NCBI GenBank assembly: GCA_947374125.1
Contig: CANCAR010000166.1
Location: 1 to 6,127, forward strand
DNA length: 6,127 nt
Origin: Hyphomicrobiales bacterium
GTDB taxonomy: Bacteria; Pseudomonadota; Alphaproteobacteria; Rhizobiales; Beijerinckiaceae
Reading direction: 5' to 3'
Shown: positions 1 through 5,863 of the stretch, piece after piece
How positions within the stretch are numbered: position 1 is the stretch's first letter
Layout of the letters: every line of letters begins with the position of its first letter
Translations under genes and position numbers: made by a program
The notes under the pieces: generated by a model
Databases searched by the model: none
Seen by the model: the letters and a program-made list of their open reading frames with translations, nothing else
Told to the model about the DNA's origin: nothing

Positions 1-101
1 GAGAGATCGTCGAGTACAACGATGTTTTCGCCCGCTGCGAGCAGGTCGAGCACCATATGGCTGCCGATGTATCCTGCGCCGCCGGTAACTAGAATGGTCA
101 T
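1..101 (-). CDS. galE: UDP-glucose 4-epimerase, N-terminal fragment (runs off the left edge)
   Basis: Only the first 33 codons are present; the gene continues beyond base 1. The peptide opens MTILVTGGAGYIGSHMVLDL and reaches VVLDDLS. This is the N-terminal Rossmann fold of the extended short-chain dehydrogenase/reductase family: the glycine-rich GGAGYIG loop (residues 7-13) binds NAD, and the acidic D31-D32 after the second beta strand contacts the adenosine ribose. GalE interconverts UDP-glucose and UDP-galactose in the cytoplasm, feeding surface polysaccharide and galactose metabolism. The ATG at 101-99 is preceded by GGAGAG eight bases upstream, which supports the start. The 'SHMVLDLL...VVLDDLS' wording favours GalE over the related dTDP-glucose 4,6-dehydratase or other sugar epimerases, but the substrate-determining C-terminus is outside the window. 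Confidence 0.85.
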   Translation of the reverse strand, partial: MTILVTGGAGYIGSHMVLDLLAAGENIVVLDDL

Positions 102-133
102 GGTCTCATCTCTCCGATATCGCGGAAGGTATC

Positions 134-161
134 AAAAAAAGGGATGACCGGAACGATCCGG
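134..161 (-). other. Small GC hairpin followed by a T run in the galE leader
   Basis: On the minus strand, CCGGA-TCGT-TCCGG (161-148) can form a 5-bp stem with a 4-base loop. After seven bases comes a run of seven Ts (140-134). It lies 33 to 60 bases upstream of the galE start, between galE and the divergent small gene. It resembles a weak intrinsic terminator or leader attenuator, but the seven-base gap before the T run is long for a classical terminator. It may equally be a protein-binding palindrome. Function is inferred only from shape. Confidence 0.25.
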
Positions 162-199
162 AGCTCTGATTAAGGTGTTAATGGCAAAGGGGCAAGCGT

Positions 200-412
200 T
201 TGAAAGACGATCCGATCTTTGCAGCCCGACAGGCGGAATGCGCCACCATGCTTTTGGCCATTGCGAGAATGTTGCTGTGTGTTGATAACCATGAATTTGC
301 CGCTTGGTTGCGAATGATTGCTGATGATGTTGAGGCAAAGGGCGTGGAGCATGGATTAAACCTGTCTATACCTGCAAATGATGATGATCAGTGCCCGCTT
401 TCGATGGAATAG
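200..412 (+). CDS. Small hypothetical protein, 70 residues, TTG start
   Basis: I do not recognise this protein. The frame is closed by TAA at 179-181, and TTG at 200 is the only possible start before the main body. It is preceded by AAAGGGG (187-192 region) seven bases upstream, a strong ribosome-binding site that supports real translation. The product begins MKDDPIFAARQAE and is soluble and acidic overall. Residues 5-50 look helical and amphipathic (alternating A/L/M with R/E/D), ending in an Asn-Asp-Asp-Asp-rich tail. There is no signal peptide, membrane span or metal motif. It is divergent from galE, and its last 25 bp overlap the 3' end of the HWE kinase gene on the other strand, so the two transcripts are convergent. 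A role as a small regulator or adaptor is possible but unsupported; a chance frame is the alternative, made less likely by the ribosome-binding site. Confidence 0.5.
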   Translation: MKDDPIFAARQAECATMLLAIARMLLCVDNHEFAAWLRMIADDVEAKGVEHGLNLSIPANDDDQCPLSME

Positions 413-2226
413 GCGGGGGCAGGCATATTGGTATCGCGGGCGTGCATCGACATATCCGGTATGTCCGTTTCTTCTGTCATGGGTTCGCTTAAACGTTGGG
501 CGAAACCCTCGTTAGGGGTGAGCCAAGGGCAACTCAGATACCAGCTGAAGCCGCCTGGCTTTAGGGCCACGTTTACTTGGCCATTCACCGCCTGAGGAAC
601 GATCTTTTCTAAGATGTTCATCCCGTAGCCCCGGTAAGGGATGACGGGAACGTCATCTGATCCGTCATTTTCACGCCAAACAAAGGAAATCCTTTGGGTG
701 TTGAAGAGATCGGTTTGAAGCCACCAATCGATTGATACCCTACCGGCGGCTTTCGAGAGCGCGCCGTGATTCAATGCATTTTGAGCCAGTTCATGAATGG
801 CACTGCCAATGGTTTCAACAAAGTGTGGTGAGCCGAGAAGCGCCTGCCCTGTCATCGTGACACGGTCGGATAGTCCGGGTGCCACGCTTTCAAGCTGCGC
901 CTTGATCAGAACATCCAATTGGGCCCCTTCCCATTCTTCACGCACGATCACGTCGAAGGAGCGGGAGATGGCCTGCAAGCGACTATCAAAACGGGTTTCG
1001 AACTCCGCCATGGACTCACTGGTGCGAAACAGTCGCCGCGACATGGAGGAGATAACAGCCAGCATGTTTTGGTTGCGATGCACCAGCTCGGAGGCGAGCG
1101 CTTCGATCTGGGTTTCACGCAAGCGCCGCTCGGTGACATCAATGGCAACGCCAATCAACCCGATAACGGTTCCATTATCTAAGATTGGATCAACTTGAAG
1201 CCATTTATGGATGATTTTGCCCGCCTTAGAATAGGAATATTCAAGCTGTTGCCCAATACCGGTTTCGATGACTTGTTTCTTGACCTTAACGGTCTGTTGC
1301 GCGGCTTCAACCGGCATAAAATCCGTATCGCGTTTGCCAATGAGATCGGTGGCGCTGCCAAATTGGGGGTTATGAATCCAAGAAATAACAAGGTCCCTGT
1401 TCTGGATAAACATGGTCATCTTGGACGCTGACAGCGACGCATTGAACATTTTTTCGACGTAGACGCGCTTTTGATCACTCTCCTTGAACGCCGCCTTAAG
1501 GCCGAGATTAGCGGCAGCGAGCGCGTTCCGGCTGTCAGCAATCTGCTGAATACGGCGGCGGTGAATGATGATCTGCGTTACGCTACACACAAAGACCCCC
1601 AAAAGAGCGAGCAGAACAACCAAGCGCAGCAGCTCACTTGCTGCAACATAATCACGATGCGCTTGGTTCATGTCCTCGCCTGCGAGCCATTCCAGCGATT
1701 TGAACTGTGCCTGCAAGACATCAAGCTTAGGAAGGTCGTTAGAAGGCTGCGGCAGGGCAGCTTTATTGGAGATTGCTTGGTCAATCGCGTCGTGTCGACG
1801 CTCGATGGAGCTGCGAATTCCACTTAGGATTTTTTGCTTTTCGATGTCTGGCTGTAATAAAAGGCCAGTGTCGATGAGATCCAATGCCGCCCGAATGGTG
1901 AGATGCATCTCATCAAGGGCATCCGTGTTGCCCCCCGCAAAATAACGGCCTTCCGCATCTGAGATGGCCCGTGTGGTTGAGGAGAGTTTGGCGGCAATAT
2001 TCTGAAGTTTTTCGGCACTGGAAACACGGCGGACGGCGTCGTCAGACCGGCTGAACTGCACCATACCGATGACCATAAGCGACAACAAATAGAATGCGCC
2101 GATCAGAATTAGAAAGATCGGCACAGTAGCGCTTGTCGGTGCAGACAGCGCATTTGCCTCCTTGGGAGCATCCTGCTTGGCGTGTTTTGCAAAGCCTTGG
2201 CCCAACGTCCATGTTTGATCAACCAT
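388..2226 (-). CDS. Membrane-anchored HWE-family sensor histidine kinase with PAS domain
   Basis: This is a 612-residue inner-membrane sensor kinase that should autophosphorylate on His and pass phosphate to an unlinked response regulator. Numbering is from the ATG at 2226. Residues 35-58 and 202-221 are hydrophobic membrane spans. Between them is a helical periplasmic domain with a CHASE3-like DAEGRYFAGG stretch near 90-99. A helical linker follows, then a PAS domain at about 258-368 ending in IDVTERR. The phosphoacceptor box ELVHRNQN puts the His at 383. The N box HELAQN (478-483) and WRE (517-519) are the His and W-x-E hallmarks of the HWE family, and a glycine-rich ATP lid RGYG lies at 532-535. 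The last 40 residues form a Met- and acid-rich tail. I chose 2226 because TTGGAG lies about ten bases upstream. An ATG at 2247 and a TTG at 2268 are in frame but lack a well-placed ribosome-binding site. No response regulator is adjacent, so it is an orphan; signal and partner are unknown. HWE kinases are common in alphaproteobacteria. Confidence 0.9.
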   Translation of the reverse strand: MVDQTWTLGQGFAKHAKQDAPKEANALSAPTSATVPIFLILIGAFYLLSLMVIGMVQFSRSDDAVRRVSSAEKLQNIAAKLSSTTRAISDAEGRYFAGGNTDALDEMHLTIRAALDLIDTGLLLQPDIEKQKILSGIRSSIERRHDAIDQAISNKAALPQPSNDLPKLDVLQAQFKSLEWLAGEDMNQAHRDYVAASELLRLVVLLALLGVFVCSVTQIIIHRRRIQQIADSRNALAAANLGLKAAFKESDQKRVYVEKMFNASLSASKMTMFIQNRDLVISWIHNPQFGSATDLIGKRDTDFMPVEAAQQTVKVKKQVIETGIGQQLEYSYSKAGKIIHKWLQVDPILDNGTVIGLIGVAIDVTERRLRETQIEALASELVHRNQNMLAVISSMSRRLFRTSESMAEFETRFDSRLQAISRSFDVIVREEWEGAQLDVLIKAQLESVAPGLSDRVTMTGQALLGSPHFVETIGSAIHELAQNALNHGALSKAAGRVSIDWWLQTDLFNTQRISFVWRENDGSDDVPVIPYRGYGMNILEKIVPQAVNGQVNVALKPGGFSWYLSCPWLTPNEGFAQRLSEPMTEETDIPDMSMHARDTNMPAPAYSIESGH

Positions 2227-2305
2227 TGTCAGGTGACTCCAACTCATAAAGCTAATCCGATAATGCAATGCGAGGCTTTAGGTTCCGCATAAATACCGAA
2301 CGAAA

Positions 2306-2340
2306 ATCTCCGTAAGGACAATTTGGGAAACTACGGATAT
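2306..2340. promoter_or_regulatory. Inverted repeat between divergent kinase and metallo-hydrolase genes
   Basis: TCCGTA (2309-2314) and TACGGA (2332-2337) are perfect inverted copies separated by 17 bases. One mismatch and then an AT/AT pair extend each arm, giving ATcTCCGTA-N17-TACGGAtAT. It lies in the 161-bp gap between the kinase start (2226) and the metallo-hydrolase start (2388), where promoters for both must lie. The arm centres are 23 bases apart, about two helical turns, which would suit a dimeric regulator on one face of DNA. I see no convincing -35/-10 pair around it. The operator role is inferred; a repeat this short can arise by chance. Confidence 0.3.
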
Positions 2341-2387
2341 TAATCGATGGGCTCGACAGATCGCGGGCTAAACGCAATAAAGACCTT

Positions 2388-3299
2388 ATGAATGAAACGC
2401 TTGCCTTTGACCGCACGCTGGTTGAACCTGAAGGACGTGCCATTGCTGTCAGTTCATTGGTGCGACGGATTGTCGCACCTAATGGCGGCCCCTTCACGTT
2501 TACCGGGACGTGCACCTATCTGATCGGCCAAAGCGAACTGGCCGTGGTGGATCCGGGGCCTGAAAATGACGTGCATTTCGATGCGCTGGTTGACGCCATT
2601 GGTGCATCGACGGTCTCAGCGATCCTTGTAACGCACACCCACAAAGACCATTCGCCGTTGGCAAGACGGCTTCAAGCCTTGACGGGCGCGCCGATTTTGG
2701 GCTGTGCGCCGCATTTTGCCGCTCGTCCGCTGGGTGAGGGAGAAACGAACCGGTTGGATGCCTCCGCCGATCGGGATTATCGCCCAGACCGGATTTTAGC
2801 CGCCGGAGAGGTGATTGAGGGGAAGGGCTTCACGCTAGAAGCGGTGCCCACGCCCGGCCATACGATGAACCATCTTTCTTTCGCGCTTGCCGAGGAAAAC
2901 GCGCTGTTCTCGGGCGATCATGTCATGGCCTGGTCAACCAGCATTGTTGCGCCACCGGACGGATCGATGGGGGCCTATATGGCCTCGCTTGAGGTTTTAA
3001 TGGCGAGAAGTGAGACGGTGTATTGGCCGGGCCATGGCGGGCCTGTGATGGAGCCCGCACGCTTTGTCCGCGGGCTCTTGCATCATCGCCGGATGCGCGA
3101 GGCAACGATTACTGAGCGCGTTCAAGCGGGAGATCGTTTTATCCCGCTGATCGTCGAACGCCTCTATAGCGGGCTTGATCCAAAGCTAAAGAGGGCTGCT
3201 GCCTTGAGCGTGTTCGCACATTTGGAAGATTTAGTGGTGCGCGGCCTGGTGCAAACGGCAGGCGAGGCGCGGTTGGACGGGGAATATTGGGTGGGGTGA
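2388..3299 (+). CDS. MBL-fold metallo-hydrolase, LACTB2-like with C-terminal winged helix
   Basis: This is a 303-residue cytoplasmic metallo-beta-lactamase-fold hydrolase. The metal ligands are all visible: THTHKDHS (H83, H85, D87, H88), PTPGHT (H158), SGDH (D177) and WPGHG (H216), so a two-metal site is expected. The N-terminus carries the TCTYLIG and VVDPGP beta strands typical of the fold. From about 232 to 295, a helical region with GLVQTAGEARLDGEYWV fits the BLACT winged-helix extension found in the LACTB2 group. In eukaryotes that group includes an endoribonuclease; bacterial relatives are usually annotated only as MBL-fold hydrolases. The substrate cannot be told from sequence, so beta-lactam resistance should not be inferred. 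The ATG at 2388 has only a weak AAAGA upstream, and ATG 2392 is out of frame. It is divergent from the kinase, and the two may share regulation. GC sampled in three lines is about 60%. Confidence 0.9.
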   Translation: MNETLAFDRTLVEPEGRAIAVSSLVRRIVAPNGGPFTFTGTCTYLIGQSELAVVDPGPENDVHFDALVDAIGASTVSAILVTHTHKDHSPLARRLQALTGAPILGCAPHFAARPLGEGETNRLDASADRDYRPDRILAAGEVIEGKGFTLEAVPTPGHTMNHLSFALAEENALFSGDHVMAWSTSIVAPPDGSMGAYMASLEVLMARSETVYWPGHGGPVMEPARFVRGLLHHRRMREATITERVQAGDRFIPLIVERLYSGLDPKLKRAAALSVFAHLEDLVVRGLVQTAGEARLDGEYWVG

Positions 3300-3321
3300 A
3301 GAACGCCCGAATCGAAAGCGG

Positions 3322-3349
3322 AGTGTTGGAACAGGGCTTGCGCAACACT
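3322..3349. repeat. 7-bp inverted repeat before the two-gene module
   Basis: AGTGTTG (3322-3328) and CAACACT (3343-3349) are perfect inverted copies with a 14-base spacer. They lie in the 73-bp gap after the metallo-hydrolase and overlap a possible -35 element for the small gene at 3373. No T run follows, so a terminator for the upstream gene is unlikely. An operator for self-regulation of the downstream pair is a reasonable but untested reading. Confidence 0.3.
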
Positions 3350-3364
3350 GGAACCGAGTGTAAT
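3338..3364 (+). promoter_or_regulatory. Possible promoter of the two-gene module
   Basis: TTGCGC (3338-3343) and TGTAAT (3359-3364) resemble -35 and -10 boxes with a 15-base spacer, shorter than the preferred 17. The -10 matches TATAAT at five of six positions. If used, transcription would begin near 3371, one to three bases before the ATG at 3373, giving a leaderless or nearly leaderless message. That would agree with the lack of a spaced Shine-Dalgarno (only AGG two bases before ATG). It is weak evidence on its own. Confidence 0.3.
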
Positions 3365-3372
3365 TTTAGGCC

Positions 3373-3573
3373 ATGAAATTAAGGTCATCAAAAAACGGTG
3401 CTTCTGGGTTCAGCGAGATCGGTTCGCCAATATCGGTTGAACGGTTTCGCAAACTTGCCTTAGCCTTTACCGTAGAGCATTCTACCTCAAGGGAGGCTGC
3501 TCGGTCGATGTTGGTCCATGAAGGGATATTAACCCGGAATGGCAAATTGACGAAAAATTACTCAGCAAAATAA
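3373..3573 (+). CDS. Small basic protein, candidate antitoxin or partner of the downstream protein
   Basis: This encodes 66 residues of unknown function. The first 20 residues are Ser/Lys/Gly-rich and probably flexible. The core is about 21-66: VERFRKLALAFTVEHSTSRE, then AARSMLVHEGILTRNGKL and a basic NYSAK end. It reads as two helices, with a helix-turn (STSREAARSMLVHEGI) followed by a short hairpin (LTRNGKL). From memory, short proteins with a SxEAAxxxLxxxGIxTxxGKL ending occur beside proteins like the next one; I could not check this. The gene stops with TAA immediately before the ATG of the next gene, in the same frame, so the two are almost certainly translated together. Low GC (90 of 201 bases, about 45%) sets it apart from flanking genes. 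An antitoxin, chaperone-like partner or specificity subunit all fit. No clear DNA-binding domain is evident. Confidence 0.65.
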   Translation: MKLRSSKNGASGFSEIGSPISVERFRKLALAFTVEHSTSREAARSMLVHEGILTRNGKLTKNYSAK

Positions 3574-4167
3574 ATGCATCGCCTCTCGACGAATTTTATT
3601 CTCGGGTATCATGGGTGTGATCACGGCGTTGCAGAACATCTTTTAAGCGGAAAACCATTTAGGCAAAGCTCCAACGATTACGACTGGCTCGGTCCAGGCG
3701 TTTATTTCTGGGAGGCGAACCCCCAGCGTGGTCTTAATTTTGCCATTGAAGCCTCAACGCGGAAGCGGACCACCGTCAAAGAACCAACCGTGATCGGCGC
3801 GATTATCGATTTGGGCCTTTGCTTGGATATGACGACTCTTCGCGCCATCGATATGGTACGTGCGGCTTATGTATCTTTGGAACAGTCATTTAAAGCGTCG
3901 GGTGAGCCGATGCCCATCAACGACACCGACCTGCTAAGGCGATGGCTCGATTGCGCGGTTGTGAGGCGTTTACATTCGGTCTTGGAACAAGACGCTATCT
4001 CCCTCGATACTGTTCGAGGTGTGTTTATTGAAGGTTCCCCAATTTATCCCAATGCCGGATTTAACGAAAAAACGCACACGCAGATTGCGGTGCGAAATTT
4101 AGACTGTATCAAGGGCGTTTTCAGGGTGCCAGAAGAACAACTGCAACGCGGACTACCTGCGGGTTGA
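3574..4167 (+). CDS. Putative ADP-ribosyltransferase-fold protein, candidate toxin
   Basis: This is a 197-residue soluble protein with no signal peptide or membrane span. GYHGCD (11-16) resembles the His-Gly motif 1 of PARP-like ADP-ribosyltransferases, where His binds NAD. DWLGPGVYFWEANPQRGLNF (37-56) resembles motif 2, G-x-G-[IV]-Y-F followed by a helix, with Tyr at 44. THTQIAVRNLDCIKGVFRV (167-185) sits where motif 3 would be, with Gln170 in place of the usual Glu. The middle carries GAIIDLGLCLDMT and RRWLDCAVVRRLH, which I recall as a conserved part of a widespread uncharacterised family. By family logic it would transfer ADP-ribose from NAD to a target or hydrolyse NAD, but activity is inferred from motifs only. 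The ATG directly follows the upstream TAA and has no ribosome-binding site of its own, so translation probably depends on the small gene. GC is about 51%. An uncharacterised non-enzymatic protein remains possible. Confidence 0.7.
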   Translation: MHRLSTNFILGYHGCDHGVAEHLLSGKPFRQSSNDYDWLGPGVYFWEANPQRGLNFAIEASTRKRTTVKEPTVIGAIIDLGLCLDMTTLRAIDMVRAAYVSLEQSFKASGEPMPINDTDLLRRWLDCAVVRRLHSVLEQDAISLDTVRGVFIEGSPIYPNAGFNEKTHTQIAVRNLDCIKGVFRVPEEQLQRGLPAG

Positions 4168-4240
4168 AAGCCTAATTTTAAACTATCTGACAAAAGAGAT
4201 ATGTAATTTAATCCAATTTATACCAGATTTCATTTGCACA
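4168..4240. other. AT-rich gap between the module and the acyl-CoA ligase
   Basis: Bases 4171-4230 contain only 14 G or C. TATCT (4184-4188) and AGATA (4197-4201) could form a weak 5-bp stem, but no GC-rich stem with a T run is seen on either strand, so I cannot name a terminator for the two converging genes. TAATTTTA at 4173-4180 repeats the eight bases at 3361-3368 just before the small gene. Confidence 0.5.
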
Positions 4241-5863
4241 TCACCCCCCAAACCGAAAATCCTTAAACTGATCCCTTAACGTCTTCTTCGAAATCTTGCC
4301 CGTGGCCGTGTGTGGAATTTCCGCGATAAACTGCACCTCGTCGGGCATCCACCATTTGGCGATTTTGCCTTCCATGAAGGTTAAAATCTCTTCGCGGCTT
4401 GGCGAACGATCCGGCTTCAAAACAATGAGCAGTAAAGGCCGCTCATCCCATTTGGGGTGCGGAATACCGATAACAGCGGCTTCCGCCACATCGGGATGGC
4501 CGACAGCTAGGTTTTCAAGCTCAATGGAGGAAATCCATTCGCCGCCCGATTTGATCACGTCTTTGGCGCGGTCGGTGATGTTCATATAGCCATTTTCATC
4601 GATGGTCGCGACATCGCCAGTGTCGAAATAGCCTTCCTCATCGAGGATATTTTCATCCAAACCAAAATAGGCTTTCGAGACCGCAGGCCCGCGCACTTTG
4701 AGGCGGCCGAAGGTAGTGCCATCCCAAGGCAGCGGTTTACCCGCATCGTCCGTTATTTTCATATCGACGGTGAAAGGCGCAAAGCCCTGCTTCTGTTTAA
4801 GGTCGTAAAGGTCTGCGCCTTCTAATGCACCGACTTCCGGTTTTTGCGTGCAGAAGGAGCCAAGCGGGCTCATTTCTGTCATGCCCCAAGCGTGCGAAAC
4901 GGTAACGCCATATTTGGTTTCAAACGCTTCTGTAACCGCGCGCGGGCAGGCCGAGCCGCCAATGGTCACGCGTTTTAGCCTTGTCAGCCGGTTGCCCGAG
5001 CTTTCAAGATATTGCAAGAGGCCGAGCCAAACGGTGGGGACAGCCGCCGACATGGTGACGCCTTCCTCTTCAATCAACGAGAAGACAGACGCGCCATCGA
5101 GTTTCGGGCCGGGCATAACGAGGGCAGCACCTGTCATCGGAGCCGAGAAAGCGAGTGACCATGAATTGGCGTGGAAGAGGGGTACCACCGGCATCACCAC
5201 ATCGCGCGAGGCGAGCGCCAGATAGTCTGGCATAGCGGCGGCCATGGCGTGCAAAAGGTTCGAGCGGTGCGAATAGACAACGCCTTTCGGATGCCCCGTG
5301 GTGCCGGAGGTGTAGCACATGCCGGCGGCGGTATTCTCATCCACCTCGACCCATTTAAAATCGCCATCGGCTTCCGCGATGTAATCCTCATAGGCAATGG
5401 CGTTTTTGAGGCTCGTTTGCGGCATATGGGCGGCATCGGTGAGGATCACGTAGCGCTCAATGGTGGGCAGGCGAGGGGCGATTTTTTCCGCGAGTGCTAC
5501 GAAGGTGAGGTCCAGAAACATCAACCGGTCGGCGGCGTGGTTGGCGATATAGACGAGCTGGTCTTCAAACAAACGCGGGTTGAGCGTATGGTAAATCGCG
5601 CCAATGCCGGTGATGCCGTACCAGGTTTCCAAATGCCGCGCGGTGTTCCAAGCCAGCGTGGCAACGCGATCCCCCGGGCCAATTCCATCCCGGTGCAGAC
5701 GCTGGGCGAGTTGAAGGGCACGCTGCCTTATCTTGGCATAGGTGGTGCGGTGCAAAGGGCCTTCCACCGAGCGGGAGACAACCGAGCGGTTGGGGTGTTG
5801 GATCGCCGCGTAATCAATCACGCGGTGAATCAAAAGCGGCCAGTCCTGCATGAGCCCGAGCAT
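4241..5863 (-). CDS. Fatty-acid-CoA ligase, AlkK-like (medium/long chain)
   Basis: This is a 540-residue ANL-superfamily enzyme that activates a fatty acid with ATP to an acyl-adenylate and then an acyl-CoA, the entry step to beta-oxidation. All core motifs are intact: the phosphate-binding loop YTSGTTGHPKG (184-194), WGMTE (326-330), YFDTGD (412-417), the hinge region DRAKDVIKSGGEWIS (431-445) and the adenylation lysine in TATGKISKK (K523). The opening MLGLMQDWPLL, AWNTARHLE, NPRLF, YSHRSN and KWDERPLLLIV match the AlkK-type medium-chain ligases closely, and the length is the family norm. I start at ATG 5863 because AAGGGAG lies nine bases upstream. ATG 5872 would touch that ribosome-binding site, and the frame is open further up (to TTG 6007) but that part is unlike the family. 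It is monocistronic here and converges on the two-gene module. Chain-length preference cannot be read from sequence. Confidence 0.93.
   Translation of the reverse strand: MLGLMQDWPLLIHRVIDYAAIQHPNRSVVSRSVEGPLHRTTYAKIRQRALQLAQRLHRDGIGPGDRVATLAWNTARHLETWYGITGIGAIYHTLNPRLFEDQLVYIANHAADRLMFLDLTFVALAEKIAPRLPTIERYVILTDAAHMPQTSLKNAIAYEDYIAEADGDFKWVEVDENTAAGMCYTSGTTGHPKGVVYSHRSNLLHAMAAAMPDYLALASRDVVMPVVPLFHANSWSLAFSAPMTGAALVMPGPKLDGASVFSLIEEEGVTMSAAVPTVWLGLLQYLESSGNRLTRLKRVTIGGSACPRAVTEAFETKYGVTVSHAWGMTEMSPLGSFCTQKPEVGALEGADLYDLKQKQGFAPFTVDMKITDDAGKPLPWDGTTFGRLKVRGPAVSKAYFGLDENILDEEGYFDTGDVATIDENGYMNITDRAKDVIKSGGEWISSIELENLAVGHPDVAEAAVIGIPHPKWDERPLLLIVLKPDRSPSREEILTFMEGKIAKWWMPDEVQFIAEIPHTATGKISKKTLRDQFKDFRFGG

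Noticed and set aside
797..1945. Several plus-strand frames of 78 to 133 codons inside the histidine kinase gene
   Set aside because: All are antisense shadows of the kinase, with low-complexity Ser/Arg-rich translations and no ribosome-binding sites that stand out.
2252..2515. An 87-codon minus-strand frame spanning the divergent gap and the start of the metallo-hydrolase
   Set aside because: It is mostly antisense to the metallo-hydrolase N-terminus, and the product has no family resemblance; the gap is better explained as promoter sequence.
2388..3299. Reading the metallo-hydrolase as an antibiotic-resistance beta-lactamase
   Set aside because: It has no secretion signal, and the C-terminal winged helix places it with LACTB2-like cytoplasmic hydrolases.
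2281..3356. GGAAC elements resembling the -35 box of general-stress sigma factor (EcfG) promoters, considered because HWE kinases often act in that pathway
   Set aside because: GGAAC occurs at several places (for example 3328-3332 and 3350-3354), but none has CGTT at the expected spacing of about 18 bases.
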